The notes under the pieces were generated by a model. It worked only from the letters and a program-made list of their open reading frames with translations, had not been told where the DNA came from and made no database searches. 64,000 nucleotides of DNA. It comes from Sthenelais limicola. Its lineage: Eukaryota; Annelida; Polychaeta; Phyllodocida; Sigalionidae. The stretch is taken from NCBI GenBank assembly GCA_942159475.1, contig OW804096.1, positions 105,684,194-105,748,193 of the forward strand, written 5' to 3'. Shown here one piece after another: positions 1 through 13,665 of this stretch (its first letter is position 1; every line of letters begins with the position of its first letter). Made by a program: the position numbers and the translations under genes.

Positions 1-2690
1 CCTGATGAAAATCCAATGGCACTGCTTGAATAAATTAATCCAATCTGCGACGATGTAGAAACAGATACACAATGAGCTGGGTACGACCACCCACCACTGC
101 CCATATCTCAATATGAAACATCATATGAGATTAAATTGCATTGAGGCTCCTTTTCGTATAATAATAAATATTCCAATGTGCCCAATATTAGAGGGGAAGG
201 GTGATAGAGGGGAAAGGTGGATGAGGGGAAGGGTGGATGAGGGGAAGGGTGGACGAGGGGAAGGGTGGACGAGGGGAAGGGTGGATGAGGGGAAGGGTAA
301 TGGAGGGGAAGGGTGGATGAGGGGAAGGGTGGAAGGGTGGATGAGGGGAAGGGTGGATGAGGGGAAGGGTGGATGAGGGGAAGGGTAATGGAGGGGAAGG
401 GTGGAAGAGGGGAAGGGTGGATGAGGGGAAGGGTAGAAGAGGGGAAGGGTGGAAGAGGGGAAGGGTGGAAGAGGGGAAGGGTGGATGAGGGGAAGGGTAA
501 TGGAGGGGAAGGGTGGATGAGGGGAAGGGTGGATGAGGGGAAGGGTGGAAGAGGGGAAGGGTGGATGAGGGGAAGGGTAATGGAGGGGAAGGGTGGATGA
601 GGGGAAGGGTGGATGAGGGGAAGGGTGGAAGAGGGGAAGGGTGGATGAGGGGAAGGGTAGAAGAGGGGAAGGGTGGATGAGGGGAAGGGTGGAAGAGGGG
701 AAGGGTGGAAGAGGGGAAGGGTGGATGAGGGGAAGGGTGGATGAGGGGAAGGGTGGAAGAGGGGAAGGGTGGATGAGGGGAAGGGTGGATGAGGGGAAGG
801 GTGGATGAGGGGAAGGGTGGATGAGGGGAAGGGTAGAAGAGGGGAAGGGTGGAAGAGGGGAAGGGTGGAAGAGGGGAAGGATGGAAGAGGGGAAGGGTGG
901 ATGAGGGGAAGGGTGGAAGAGGGGAAGGGTGGAAGAGGGGAAGGGTAATGGAGGGGAAGGGTGGACGAGGGGAAGGGTAATGGAGGGGAAGGGTGGATGA
1001 GGGGAAGGGTAATGGAGGGGAAGGGTGGAAGAGGGGAAGGGTAATGGAGGGGAAGGGTGGATGAGGGGAAGGCTGGACGAGGGGAAGGGTGGAAGAGGGG
1101 AAGGGTAATGGAGGGGAAGGGTGGATGAGGGGAAGGGTGGACGAGGGGAAGGGTGGAAGAGGGGAAGGGTAATGGAGGGGAAGGGTGGATGAGGGGAAGG
1201 GTGGATGAGGGGAAGGGTGATGGAGGGGAAGGGTGGATGAGGGGAAGGGTAATGGAGGAAGGGTGGAAGAGGGGAAGGGTGGATGAGGGGAAGGGTGGAT
1301 GAGCGGCTGATGCCTCAAGGCATCACCCGCCCATGATGCCAACTATGCCAACTATGCGATGGGAAGATGGGGAGGGGAAGGGTGGATGGGGAGGGGAAGG
1401 GTGGATGGGGAGGGGAAGGGTGGATGGGGGGAACAAATAAATAAGAATAAATATTCCAATGTGTCCAAGATCCAGTGCTTCAATATAATCCAATCTGCGA
1501 TGATAATATCCAACGCAATATAATAATCCAATGGTAAATTCCATGAATAAAAATCCAATGGCACTGCTTGAATAAAATCCAATCTGCGACGATGTAGAAA
1601 CACACACTATGAGCTGAGTTCGACGACTCAACACTGCCCATATCTCAATATGAAACATATCATAAGAGATTAAATTCCAGTGAAGATCCTTTTTGTATTA
1701 ATATAAAGAAATAAGAAGAAATATTCCAATCTGCGACGATGTAGAAAACTTTCCCATTCACCGAGTGACCCGATCAGGAGAACAGCTGATCGATCTAGGA
1801 CAGATCTAGGTCTCTCGAAGGCCTAAAGCTGTGATGACCTATGTATAGTTGTCGGTGGATATTTCCATAATATCCAATGAAACTGCTAAAAACAGATGTG
1901 TGAGGCCATTCTAGGTGTTATTTCCAGTTGTTTTGCCGCTTTGTCACCGTTTCCTGATGAATACTTCAATGGGGATGTCGGTGAAAAAAATATCAAATCT
2001 CCGACAACAACTGCGCAGTTGGCCATGATGGAATCTCGTGCACTGAGATTTGGGCGCAGCCACAGTAACATCCAACTAGATCGATCTAGTTCAGAATAAT
2101 GAACCATGTCGACTTCTAAGACTATCACAAACAATAGTTCATGACATGGTTTAAGTCCAGTGAGGTTCCTTTTCATATCAATTCCAAGAAATATATCGAT
2201 AATGATGAATAATATTCCATGCATATAGCGAGTGGCCGATCAGCTGATCAAGGGAATGGCTTCCTTTGTTCTTCGTGACCTACATTTAGTTTGGCAATGT
2301 TTGGCAATGTTTTTCGGTCCAGATTTCCATAATATCCAATGGAACTGCTAAAAACAGATGTGTGAGGCCATTCTATATCTTGTTTCCAGTTGTTTTGCCG
2401 CTTTGTCAATGTTTCCTGATGAATACTTCAAGGGGGATCTCGGTGAATAAATATCCAACTGCGGAGATGAAGGTGCCGGGTCGCCATCTTGGAAAATCTT
2501 GAAAGATGACGCTTGAGCAGGAAGACGGCAAATATCGAAATAATCACTCAAATAAACCATGTCAGCTTCCAAAATGGCCACGAAGAATAGTCTATACACT
2601 GATTTAACTCCAGCAAGGTTCCTTTTCTTGGAAATCTTCCGTAATATATCGAAAATGGCGAATTATCTTCCACGCGCCTGACTCGAAAAG
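1..2690. repeat. Four diverged long tandem units (left-edge repeat block)
   Basis: Four related blocks can be aligned by eye at about 1-190, 1545-1740, 1860-2230 and 2320-2690. Blocks 1 and 2 share 'aaatccaatggcactgcttg', the 'caatctgcgacgatgtagaaaca' region and 'tgcccatatctcaatatgaa'. Blocks 3 and 4 share 'gctaaaaacagatgtgtgag', 'ttccagttgttttgccgctt' and 'cctgatgaatacttcaa'. All four carry a 'ccagtgaggttccttttc'-like segment. Short ORFs here are not conserved between blocks, so I see no gene. The block is cut by the left edge. It could be a satellite-like family or part of a large repetitive element. Confidence 0.75.
191..1302. repeat. Minisatellite, ~16-bp unit ggatgaggggaagggt
   Basis: About 1.1 kb of near-perfect 15-17 bp repeats with the core 'gaggggaagggt', joined by variable ggatga, ggaaga, taatgg or ggacga links. 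A smaller related array, 'ggatggggaggggaagggt', follows at about 1360-1432. The strand is extremely purine-rich (G and A). The Pro/Ser/Leu-rich reverse-strand reading frame across it is a by-product of the repeat and not a gene. Confidence 0.97.
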
Positions 2691-2745
2691 ACCGGTTTTG
2701 CCGCCAGGCCGGTTCAATCTGGTTCGATCCCGTCCCCACGCGAGA

Positions 2746-3405
2746 TTAACGCCTGCGCAGTGCCCGTATGCTGTGCGCGTTACGCGCCGCGGCTTGCCGC
2801 GCGGTTCCCGCCGCGAATGGGTTAATAATCTCTAACCCAAACAGTATTTTCATTGGGTCGACTGCCACAGCATCATTGCTTTTTCTAAAAATCTCTTCAT
2901 CATTGATACCTCTGTTGAGATAACCGATATTGTATATCCATAGGAAAAGACTTGCCCATAACCTTTTAGTTTTTGGGCAAAGAACAAGAAAGTGTAACAG
3001 ATTATCCTCCTTTCTGCAGAAACTGCACTGAGGAGATCTTTTGACCTGGATGTTTTTCAAGTACAAATTGCAAGGAATAACTCTATGGAGAATTTTGTAC
3101 TGAAAGGATTGTAGTCTGATCTCGGGTGAATCCTTATACGCACGTTTGAAGATTTCTCTCCAGTCAATATTACCATACTCGTCATCAGATAGATTAAGTA
3201 GTTGTTGCCACCTTTCATGCTTTACCCTTCTTTTTGCTACTAAGGATTTATGAATCATCTTAGAAGTACAGTCGAGGATGTTTATCAACTCTTCTCCTAT
3301 TTGTATTAGGATCTTCCCTTCAGCCAGGGTGTCGAATGAGGTTCTCAGGGGATTAAGCCAATCTCTTGGGATCGCTCTGGCCAGTTCAGTTTGGAGGGAC
3401 ACCCT
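2746..3405 (-). pseudogene. 3' remnant of a non-LTR (LINE) retrotransposon ORF2
   Basis: An open frame of about 215 codons on the minus strand resembles the region downstream of the reverse transcriptase in LINE ORF2 proteins. It contains a 'FQYKILHRVIPCNLYL' segment followed by a zinc-binding-like CSFC...H...C cluster ('CSFCRKEDNLLHFLVLC') and 'TKRLWASL'. This is typical of the zf-RVT tail of non-LTR retrotransposons. No reverse-transcriptase motif (YADD) is seen. An in-frame stop lies just upstream of 3405, and the lower end runs into unrelated GC-rich sequence. It is therefore a 5'-truncated, decayed copy. Clade assignment is not possible from this piece. Confidence 0.7.
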
Positions 3406-3409
3406 CAAC

Positions 3410-6400
3410 TCTCATGCCAGTCTGGTTTATGTTATCTACATGCAAAAAGGTTTAGGAGCTTTCTTTAACATAGAAACACATCTTCTTTTTAGGAAAAAAG
3501 TTCCTCGGAATTAAAAGAATGGTCATTGTACTGGGGTGGGGAGACAAAAAGGGAAAAATCAGAACAGGGTCAAGTGTAGGCTAAAAAAACAGCCCATACA
3601 AACTGGCCTGCAAACCAATAATTGAGCAGAAAAAGGAAATGCAGTCAGACGGGGCCAATGCTTAAATAGTCAGTCTTCCGTCCAGATTCACCGTATCACA
3701 CAGCGGATACACTTGTCAATATCTACTACCTGCCGATCAAGCTCGGAGGATGGGATTTGTCTCGGGCCACGTGGAAAGAAACTAATTTAGTAATGGCCCT
3801 GAAAGTACAGGGCCATCACTGGACGCGTACCGGTACACGGGTCGTATGGCAGCATCCTCATTTAGTCTGCCTTTAGTCTATCACACACAAATATGTTATT
3901 GGATTTGCCATGTGATGAAAGTATCCATAAAGACAATTTCTATCGATCCTCACCGCTTGACTGGCCAGGGTGAAAGTGGGCTACCGGGTGTGGCGTCTGT
4001 CATTGCGTCCGCTCGCTGCCAGGCCACTGGCCATCATCAACTCAGCTGTTCAGTGAATTGCTCGCTTTGACTCACTTTGTCCCGCCCGACTTGAGAAGCG
4101 ATCGCCAGTAGAGGACATGGGCTCACACGGCTTCGTGAGTGAGAGGGATCAAAGCCTCTATTGACCCATACATGGTCAGGCTTTTCCTAATTGGCCCGTG
4201 TGCGATTAGAAAGTGCTTCTGTGGCAGGCGCGGACACAGGGGGAGGACCAGGAAAGGGGAGGTGAATAGTTAGGATCGCACGGCCACATATCGATGGCGT
4301 TAGCGATTGATGAACAATATCATCCTTACAAAAGCATCTTAACGGGAAGAGAATGACTTGTTTGAAAAACAATAGATGTAGTATGCGAGGCGAAGCACCT
4401 GATATGTACAAATTTTCAAAGGATTTTCTTAGGACTTTCCTAGAATACCGTAATTAAAATCAAACTTTTGGGATCTACGAAGGAATTGAATCACACGAAA
4501 GACATTTATTTTCCTACGATTAGAATGTATACTTTCCATATAAAGGCCCTAATATTTGTAAAATGAAACGTCAATATATGTGCGTAATAAACTGAATCAT
4601 CAAACTGAGTGGTTAGACTTAGCTAGACTTTCAGACTACCCCAAAATCTAAGCACACGATTTCAAATTCACACTTACGCAATTATTCAAACAGGATGTTT
4701 CGAAATAGGTCAACCTAGTCCAAGGATATTCGTATCTCAACCAATGATAAACTTTATAAAAAAAAAAGGCAAAGGTGTCCTTAAGAAGAGTGGGCGGATG
4801 AGATACATAACAATAGGTTGGTTTCCCGGCAAGTGCTCGGAAGACAATACGTGAGAACAAACGAAAAATAACAAAGGAAGCCTGTGCATTAAAACGATAC
4901 AATCTATGAGATAAAAAGTCAGATAAACCATTTAAATCATGAAGACATAACATTGAAATCTAGTCTGTCACTTCTCTTGTCCCTGGTTCGACTTTTGTTA
5001 GAGATCCTTGTATATCATTCACTATCAGATACAGATATAAATAGCAAAGAACACAAATCAGCAAAAACCACCAATTTATACAAATAAACAATACGTTTTT
5101 CTTTCCGAGTGTCACAGGAAAAATAGTTGCTTTTGGGACGAAAACGCAATCCATTCCTTTCTATCCGTCTGTCAGGGTTGAAAAAGAGGCCTTAAAAGTT
5201 AGTTGGGACCTTTTCGATATTATGTAGTTAGGCAAAAGTGCTGGGCATATGTGATTATATACGTTCAGTATGAGGCAAACCAGATTTTGTCTGGTGAGTG
5301 CGTAAGTGAGGGTGTTATTTGTGAGTATGTGTGAGTAGGGTATGAATGTTAAATGATTGCATGATAACAGCTCGAGAGAAGGAGAACTAACCCATGACAT
5401 GAGAAGTCAAGTCAGGTTGAGGGGAAAACTTCAATATCGCGTGTGAACGTGGTTGTAAACAAATCCCTCCCTAGTCGCCCAACGCAGACAACGTCGAATG
5501 GAAATAGGTGAATAAGTTATACTTGGGGAATGGGTGCAATTTCAAAATGAATATTGCTCGAACAAGTCCTAAAAGTGGTACGATATTTAAAGTCGTAGTA
5601 GGCTTGATTTTCATTCAACAGTCATTTGGGGAAAGTATCATTGGAATATGGACCCCCAAAAGAATGCATTTGGCAGCAAGTAATATCGAGCACAAAACAA
5701 AATTATCATATTTTCGTTTTTATGAATATATTAGCAAAGGGGTTTGGGGTGAAATGTTATCAACCATCATCAACCTTTTTGATCAAAGACATGTTAACAA
5801 CTTCTAGAAATAACAACGTATAGTATGGTTTCTGACTATTTTCATAAAGTCTCCATTTGAGATGTTTCTAGCAAAAGAAAAGAAAATAATTCAACAGATT
5901 CAAACTGAAAGGCATAGAAGGTAAAAAAAGATTAAGAAAAATATAATCCACTTGCTATTAAACCCAAAGTGGACATGACAATTTATATTTCACACAACCT
6001 ACCAATAACTACCCCAGGAGAGTCAGGCGTAAAAGCCATAACTGTAATCATAATGAGATCAAGCTCTTGACGTGCAAGAGGGCATTAAATATATACAAAA
6101 GTCTGGTACACCGAGACTGGCGAGAGTCTAATGATCTTACGAGATAATTCTTTAATGACAACAGATGGAGATGAGGGGGCATTCTCACAGACACAGAAGA
6201 GCATGTCTTATTACTTTGCACTTGTGCGTCGTTTGAAACAACTGATATAATCAAAATTAGGAAATCACGCCACAACTGTGGCTATCATCAACCAAGTCAA
6301 AGCAACCTTTGGCAAACAAAAATTCAGCGATCCATTTCTTCGCATTTGATAGATTTGAATACCTTAGCCAAATTGATATACGGTAGTCCTGTCATTAATT

Positions 6401-7079
6401 CGTCAAAAACATCTATTTGTTCTATGCCTCAAAATAAACGACAGATATAATTTAGTATATATGATATAATATATACATGGTCAGAGTGTGCTAAGCATAT
6501 GATGTAAAAATAAAATTTGTAAAAATAAGCATACTTAATAACATAATGGAAAAAGACCAGAACACACGCAGAAGCATTAACAATGACACTAAATAAGATA
6601 AGCACTCTTCATAGGGCGAAGTCTTTTTTGAATAGGCTCCTCGACTGACATGCGCTTATTGAAGAGAATATATACGTGCCAGTCCTCAGATTTATGGGTC
6701 AGATTATAGCAACACTGCCGGTCTGGAAGGGTAGTTGGTTCTTGACTTTGACCCTCAGTGAGACCTTGGAAGTCAGGAGGGGCCCTTCAAGGTCTAACCT
6801 TTACACAAGAGTGAACACTTATCCCTCTTGAGAAGTCATTGCTGGTGCAACACATGCCTGTTGTTTCGTCCCTATCTACTGGCAATAGTGTCACTCTCGA
6901 GGAGATGGTTAAGATGGGGGGTAATTACTGTGTACTGTGTTCACTGTCTGGTACAATGTTATACCGGAAAGTGAAGAGCCAATTTTCCCACAAGATCCAG
7001 ATATTTTACCTCCTAAGACTACACCCGATTGCCTTATTTCTTAAGGAGCTGAAAATTATCACAGTGCCATTGTGATGAT
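3410..7079. other. Intergenic, no gene recognised
   Basis: AT-rich sequence with only short ORFs lacking recognisable domains, splice-bounded exons or codon bias. I see no RNA gene, no long repeat and no mobile-element end that I can support. Confidence 0.6.
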
Positions 7080-7240
7080 GGTAGGACCAATTAAACAGAT
7101 GGTGCTTTCCACGCTGACTTGGACCCAGAGGCACGAGGATGTTGTGGGTTCGAATCCCGGTGTGGCTGCGATTTCGCCCTATCAATGCTATCCCTGTATG
7201 AGCTGAACTAGCCCAGGTAAAAAAATACAAAATACAAAAC
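7080..7240 (+). mobile_element. Possible tRNA-derived SINE
   Basis: A near-consensus pol III B box, 'gggttcgaatcccgg', lies at 7146-7160. Its position relative to the upstream sequence is like the T arm of a tRNA. The sequence continues through an unrelated body and ends in an A-rich tail ('aaaaaaatacaaaatacaaaac', 7219-7240). I cannot fold a full cloverleaf and the A box is unclear, so this reads as a SINE and not a functional tRNA gene. The 5' boundary is a guess. Confidence 0.4.
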
Positions 7241-9114
7241 GGTTTGCACTGATATCATGCATATGTGTATAACCCACTATCAGCTGAGTGCAGATGTGAG
7301 AAATCGTGGAAAAGTCCCCTGACGAGGCAGAAGTGGAACCACAATTATGATTGATAGCTGATGTGAATGTTGCGGTTGCTTGCATTTGATGGGGACTTGT
7401 TCCCTTTATATTTGGTCAATCCACACGCTCTAGCATGATTTCTGGTATTGTATAACACTCTGAAAACAGTTAAACATATTTTAAAATGGAGAGCTTATTT
7501 TATCAGAAATGCTGATTTTTTAGCAAAATTAATTATTGCATGGCCATTATTTCCAGCTATGATAAAGATACAAACATATCCTTCATCCATCATTGCGTGA
7601 CACGTCTGTGGCCAAGATCTTTTTATAAGCCAAGGAGTAATGACACGGGATATTATTTCTTATTTTTCAAAGATGAATGAAAGAATTTTTCAGAACTGAC
7701 GCAGGTTAAATCAGTCGCGTGAGATCTGACGGACCTGCAAACTGTGTACCGTACACTCTTTCCTCCTCCCCCTTCACGTTATCGCCTCTGGTTGTGTGGC
7801 ACCATTTCACACACATATTGTCAGACACAGAGCGAAATGATTCAAAAGGACAAGACATCTCTTCTCACTTTTAGTAATATCGGGTTCTACATGTGACCTA
7901 CAAGCCTTTCTTTACCCCCAAATGTCATATCTCCTGAGGGACCTGAGAGTGTGTGACCTTATGTCTGGGGGCCTGATATTAAGCAGGGGACCAAGTAAGT
8001 CCACCCCTATATGTATGGATCCCACATGATGAGATGTCAACTCCTTCTCTCTGGCCGCCTTCCCTCTTCAACTCTGTCTTGATTCGCAGGCAGACATGTA
8101 GCAACAGATGGTATGAACCTAGGACCCGACGGCTGGATTCTATTTCCCTGAAACACCTGGGTGTGGAAGAGCCTGCACTCATCATCTCCTCTCTAGCCTG
8201 GACGAAAAGTATGACTGTATAGCTAAGATAATAGAGTAATTGCATTATCAGTGCATTTATTATTATAAACATGTCAACCACTTTCTTAAACTCTTTCAGA
8301 AGCTTCAACAAACAATAAAGTGCGAAGCCCATCTCATCTAGATTTAAATTTATAATTATATCACGGATCATGACCATGATTTGAGGAGGCTTCAGTTGTA
8401 CCTTAAATCCCAGGATAACTTAGAATAAATGGATAAATAAATAAATGTTGCGTGCCCTCTTGTTTCTGCCTTCCAAGGCCTCTACTTTTAAAAGATTCGT
8501 TCCAGGTACCCTGACGGGCCGTCTCCATGCGTAACAAGGGCGCCGAGAAAGGGGTGGGGCAGACTGCCCAGGGAGTCTGACCCTGGCAGGGTCATATGGG
8601 ACTCGTGTGGATCTGTTCAAATACTTGACTTGTTAACATCGTTATAGACCTGTTACAGTACCAGCAGACCTTCCCATGCTGATTGAATAATTTAAACTCT
8701 GCTGGAAAGACTTGGTACACGAATATTTAAAAAGAGAAAGATGGAAAACAAAGCTTTCTTTAACCACTCAACCGAGTACAATTTTTTTTCCCCTACACCG
8801 GGTATTTATTCCACCAAAATTTCACTTTCATTCAATTCTTGGGGATCTATATAGCTTGATACACATGCTTAAAAATAGACAAAACATGAATCCGATCAAT
8901 CATTTTCATTAGAGAATTATCATTTTTCACATAATCGATCTCTACTCAAATTTAAAATACATCATACAAATTAATCTCAAAATAGACCGAACATGAATCT
9001 GATCAATCATTTCAAGTACAGAAATATCATTTTTCACATAGTCGATCTCTACTCATGTTTGAATCCAGCGAGTCTGAAAGAGTCTAGGGTCAAACTCTTC
9101 AGTCTTTGCTGGCA
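7241..9114. other. Intergenic, no gene recognised
   Basis: Only short ORFs without recognisable domains. Around 8480-8600 the base composition is more GC-rich than its surroundings, but no family is recognised there. Confidence 0.55.
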
Positions 9115-9265
9115 GGGGCCTGTTGCATGAGGTATAGTTAACTGATTATATTGTAATCGTATTGTAAAATATCCTCATCCTTAGTAGTAAAATAAGGATA
9201 AGGATCCGATGTGCTCTAGAGCACCCCATATCCTAATATGTTAACGCTTCTCATGCAACACCCGC
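9115..9265. mobile_element. Short MITE with terminal inverted repeats
   Basis: The left end reads 'gggcctgttgcatgagg' with 'agttaac' just inside. The right end is its near reverse complement ('gttaacgcttctcatgcaacaccc'). The shared TIR core is 'tgttgcatgag'. The element is about 150 bp, has no coding capacity, and has an AT-rich centre with ggata-type words. The exact termini and TSD are not resolved. Typical of a small non-autonomous DNA transposon. Confidence 0.6.
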
Positions 9266-12200
9266 AAAATAAGCATATGTCGTGCCACAGGACCTTGCTG
9301 AAAAACCTATAAGTTGTTTGTGTGTCCCCCAGGTCTATCAAGGTAAGTTACTAACATGGTTCAACTGTTTTTCGTAACAACTAAGTTAAAAGTTGACAGG
9401 AAAAAACTCCCAACTATATATTATAGCGTTTATCAACACTAGGCTACGGAGAATCAATATTTGCCTTGTGGTTTGCCACACCGGATTAAAACCATCTCGT
9501 TTATGAGTGTGACCATGATACATGTGCACCAATGTACAAATTGAAATTTCCTCTTGATATGAGTCACAGGCATTAGGGAATATAGACTGGTGTCAGGTTT
9601 TTTTAAATAAAAAGTGTTCAGCGGGGAGAACCTGTAATTTTGAAATATACTTTTGAAATTACAGCCTTTGATCATGAGGCTAGAATGATTGAACTACTAA
9701 TTTTAGATATGGCATAAGCCATATCAAAATAAGGTCGGTCATAATGTATAAGTAAGTAGGATATGGTATCCATGTGGACGATGCAAAACCTCCTGCCCCT
9801 TCCTAAAAAAAGGATATGGCACTGGTGTCCGTAAACCAAGTTATTTTAAGTATCTCGCATGCCAAGTTCTCAGTATACGGAAAAGGGATGAAATCGCATC
9901 ATCATGGCATCATAACAGAGGGACGTCCGTATTAATAGCAAAAAGGACAATGAATAAAATAGGTCCTCGAACAATAACCGCCCCCACAACCACAGTTATG
10001 CAGGTGGGGTAGAGGAGCCATTGCCCTCCTTCCGTAATATCACTCTTCTAAGCTCAGAGTTACTCCTCGAGGAAGAAAATACGTTACTTTCTAGTCATGA
10101 GTGTCATCGACAAACACACAAAAACCATATCCTTTCCCCGGGCATGTTTTTTTAAATGCAAAAGTATATTGAGGTAGGAAATCGTGCCCTTTGGAAATCA
10201 TATTTAATACAATCCTATTCGGTCAAACATGTTCTTCCGACAAGCGATATTCACCATAAAGCAATGAGAGCAGGTTTCATTATTCTGAGAAGAAGGGGTT
10301 GGTAGGGTGAGCGTTTTTGAGTTCATTCTCTGATGAAAAAGGACTCGCAGAGTGAAGGGAGTTTGGTTGACAAAGTTTGTCTGAGTTTTGCCCCGTGTTT
10401 AGTCTGTGTGCGCTATATAATACGTCTAGAAGCTCCCCAGATCTACAAGATCTAAGAGATATGTATGGACATGATGATTGTTTTATGAGAAGGCTGGCCA
10501 CTATTCATGCCTGTAGAGAAAACAGCTTTTCACTACATAATACAAGAATTGAATTGTTGAATTCGGGGGTGTTGGGGGAAGGATCCTTTCTCATGAAAAT
10601 ACCAAGTCAAAATCCACCTAGGTTCATTTCATATCAACTTCATGATTCTGTTTTATAACTGCAGTATCTAAGGGGTAAATTGATGATATCTTCCTACGGT
10701 GATTCACATATGAAGAATACACTTTGAGGACAAGGCTGTGGGTCCATTCCGGCCTGGGTCTCTTACATCCTTATATCGAACCCTATTGAAACCAATAGAA
10801 GCGCATAGCAGCTAGCTCACAGAGCAGCAGACCCGATTTCATCTTGTGGGTTCCACATCAGTTTGCCCCAGAAACACAAATATGATGCGGAAAGAAAGAG
10901 TGGGTGAAAGGACTGTGGCAAGCATCAATGCAATAAGATACAATAGATGTGACAGGGTTAGAAGGCCCTGATGATTGGCATGGGAGTTCTCAAAACAGAT
11001 GTCCCTTATCTGTGTAGGACATAGCGCCCTGTCCAGATAATACATTTGGTTGTTTCCAAGCTGCCGAGCGAGAATCCCGAGAAACCCTCGAGTTCACTTC
11101 ATCCTATACGGGATAGGACAACCGACCGAGGCTCAGGTCCGCCCGGGCTCAGGTCCGTTGGGGGAAGAGGGGGAGGAAGTGGCGTAGTGGGGCGTAGTTT
11201 GGGCATGATGTGGGCAAGCACCCACCCTCCAACAACTATACCAATCCCGGTGAATCCGTGATCATGTTTCACCCGCACCCAGGTCAATCACATGGAAAAA
11301 TAATTTGGGTTTTTTTTTACAAGACCACAAACTTACAAAATTACCCGTCAGTCCGGTCCCCAATGCAAATCTGACACCAGTCAAGGCGTCTATGTTAGGC
11401 GTCTCTTCCTCCATTTCTCACCCTTTGCACCTGGAGGAGAGGGGAACCTCTAACTGTGTACTGGTCTCGTACCAAGCCCCCAGAGAGCACGAAGCAGATT
11501 GACTACCTGGGTCGAGGCAGGCCAGGGCCTTGTGTGATAGGGAGGTCCCTCCAACATTAGAACAAGCTCCATGGGTCAGGTGCCTTCAGAATACAGGGGG
11601 TACCCTCACACCCACACTCACCCCACCCTTCCCCCTTTCACGTTCTGCCCTTGCCTTCAGGCTAAACATACCCATTTGATTGTAAAACAGGGTGCTTCTT
11701 AAATTCTTCCCGAAATTCAATTTTAGAGATGCCAGTTCACAAACGTACAAGTTACTTATACAATTTATCTTGCAATTGACAATTGATCTAATCCTGTAAA
11801 ATATTAAGACTGGATTTTTTCAAATTAAATCTAATACTGCAATAGTAGATGAATTTGATGGTTATTCAATAAGCTGCACTGGGAACGCCAGTGGTACGGT
11901 ACCTAACTTTGCTAATTGTAATAAAGCTTGTTTCTATTATTTTCATTCCCTGTCACATTTATTGATTTTCACGTCTTACCGCACTTTCTCACACTCAGGT
12001 GAATAGACGCCTGCTTCAATTATGCAAAGTCCTACTTAGCTTCCATCCATAATGGATGCGCTTCAGATCCGAACCAAACTAATCGACTATTTTTGTTGGC
12101 CACGCTAATTGATTAGAGCCATGTCCTAATTCAAAGGTATGATACTCGCATGACTTTAGAAGGGGGTGGGGACAACAATAATGGTTGTATGGCGGGATTA

Positions 12201-13454
12201 AGCATTTACTTCCCTATGCCGTATTAAACAACTTCATGACCATACTGAAGTGGTTGATCTTAATAATTAATAATAGGACCTACTGAAGTAAGAAAAATCA
12301 TATTAGCTGAGTGATGTCATTCACATTAGAGTTTTCATATCAGTGACAAAAAAAACGTAGGCCCCTACCACAGTACCAGTTATAGCGAACTAACCCAGCA
12401 AAAACGGTCAGTGGTACTTGTAAGAGTAGGACATTATTTGAGGCCAAAGCATAGAGTTATAACTTATACACACACCCCATTCCTGCCCGGTTGAGGAGTA
12501 GGCCTATGTAGCTCTATGGGCCGACTTGATGCAATAATAAAGAATTGTTTATTTTGCTATAAGACAGTACGTACAGAACAAAATAGGTACGCGTACGGTA
12601 GTACACTTCAGATTATAATTTGGTCTTTAAGTGTATGCCTCTAGACTACTCAGGTTAACTATCTATTTTTAGGGGTCGGGGTTAGGGGTTGGTGAGTGTT
12701 TCTATTGGAAGTTTTTCAGTGCTATATCGAGGGTACCGTTTTCTGGTAAGACCAAGAGTATCAATTAATTATGACATGAATATTAATGTAAAAACTCCAG
12801 TTAGGGTGTGTATTTTGATAACAATTCATGTCAATACTATAACATTGAAGGTCCTAGGAAGCGCCCCCTATGCACTGAATAGGCCTACACGAAGATTATG
12901 GTCAAAAAGATTTGAGAGTGCAAGCTCGCTGGTGTTGGAGGAGGCAAAGGAGGAGCAGAGGAGGGGGAGGTGGAGGTGGTAGCGGCGGATTTGCCCCAGA
13001 CCCAGTGTCTTCAGCCTTTGTGTCATGGTCGGGTGACATGTTGCAGACAAAGTAGATCAAGGGTACCAAGCTTGGATTCTATAATACCATGAAGCAGTCT
13101 TGCTACCTGTGTCCCCCAACCAATTCCAGAAGTTCTAAATGTGAGGATATTATTCAGATATGACTTCTTAATTGCAAATCTACAAATTGACTTCCAAATT
13201 GCTGATGAATACCTCCCAAAGCTTCCCAACTTTGTATGACCAGTGAGGGCGCGGGTAGTTTTCAGTGGTTTCTTTACTTGCCGAGAGTTGGGAAATGGAA
13301 ACTTTTGCCAGTTGAGAAGTAGGCCTAGTAGCGTGAGCTAGCGTGGCCGTAGCGTGGTCGTAGAGAGCAAGGGAGAAGGACGAGATGAGACCAATTATTG
13401 AATCATGGAAGAGATGGGGTGAACTGAATAATATTGGTACAACAGTTTACTCAC
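9266..13454. other. Intergenic or intronic, no gene recognised
   Basis: Only short ORFs. If the exon at 13455-13665 belongs to a minus-strand gene, its following exons could lie here, but I could not identify one by motif and splice sites. Confidence 0.5.
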
Positions 13455-13665
13455 GCGCTTTGCATGGATCCTCAGGGTCGGCACTGGTGTACATGTGTGA
13501 GTGATGAAGCTGGTTCTGCATGTGACTGTGGTCCTCTCCTGGGACATGGCTCTCCTTTACCCCGACTGTAGAATTCTCTTGTTGGCGGTCAGAGGGTGAT
13601 GCGAGGGCCGCATGGACCGCCGGGACTGAGGCGGTGCCCAGAAGCACCACCAAAAACAGCCACAT
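13455..13665 (-). CDS. Predicted first coding exon of an unidentified secreted protein
   Basis: On the minus strand, an ATG at 13665 begins 'MWLFLVVLLGTASVPAVHA', a textbook signal peptide with a plausible cleavage site after VHA. About 50 residues follow, rich in His, Ser and acidic residues ('GEDHSHMQNQLHHSHM'), ending 'DPEDPCKA'. The exon then meets a good splice donor (gtgagtaaac, ending at 13454) after 70 codons plus one base. The frame is also open upstream of this Met to 14046, so a longer start is possible but would bury the signal sequence. The acidic stretch ending in Asp-Pro-Cys is reminiscent of SPARC/follistatin-type N-termini, but this is weak. I could not find the next exon. 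A partial copy lies at 15993-16045. Confidence 0.45.

Noticed and set aside
188..1342. 384-codon Pro/Ser/Leu-rich reverse-strand ORF
   Set aside because: It is the minisatellite read in one frame. The unit length and purine-rich composition keep it open without any protein-like signal.
7080..7240. Functional tRNA gene
   Set aside because: Only the B box is convincing; no cloverleaf, and an A-rich tail follows. SINE is the better reading.
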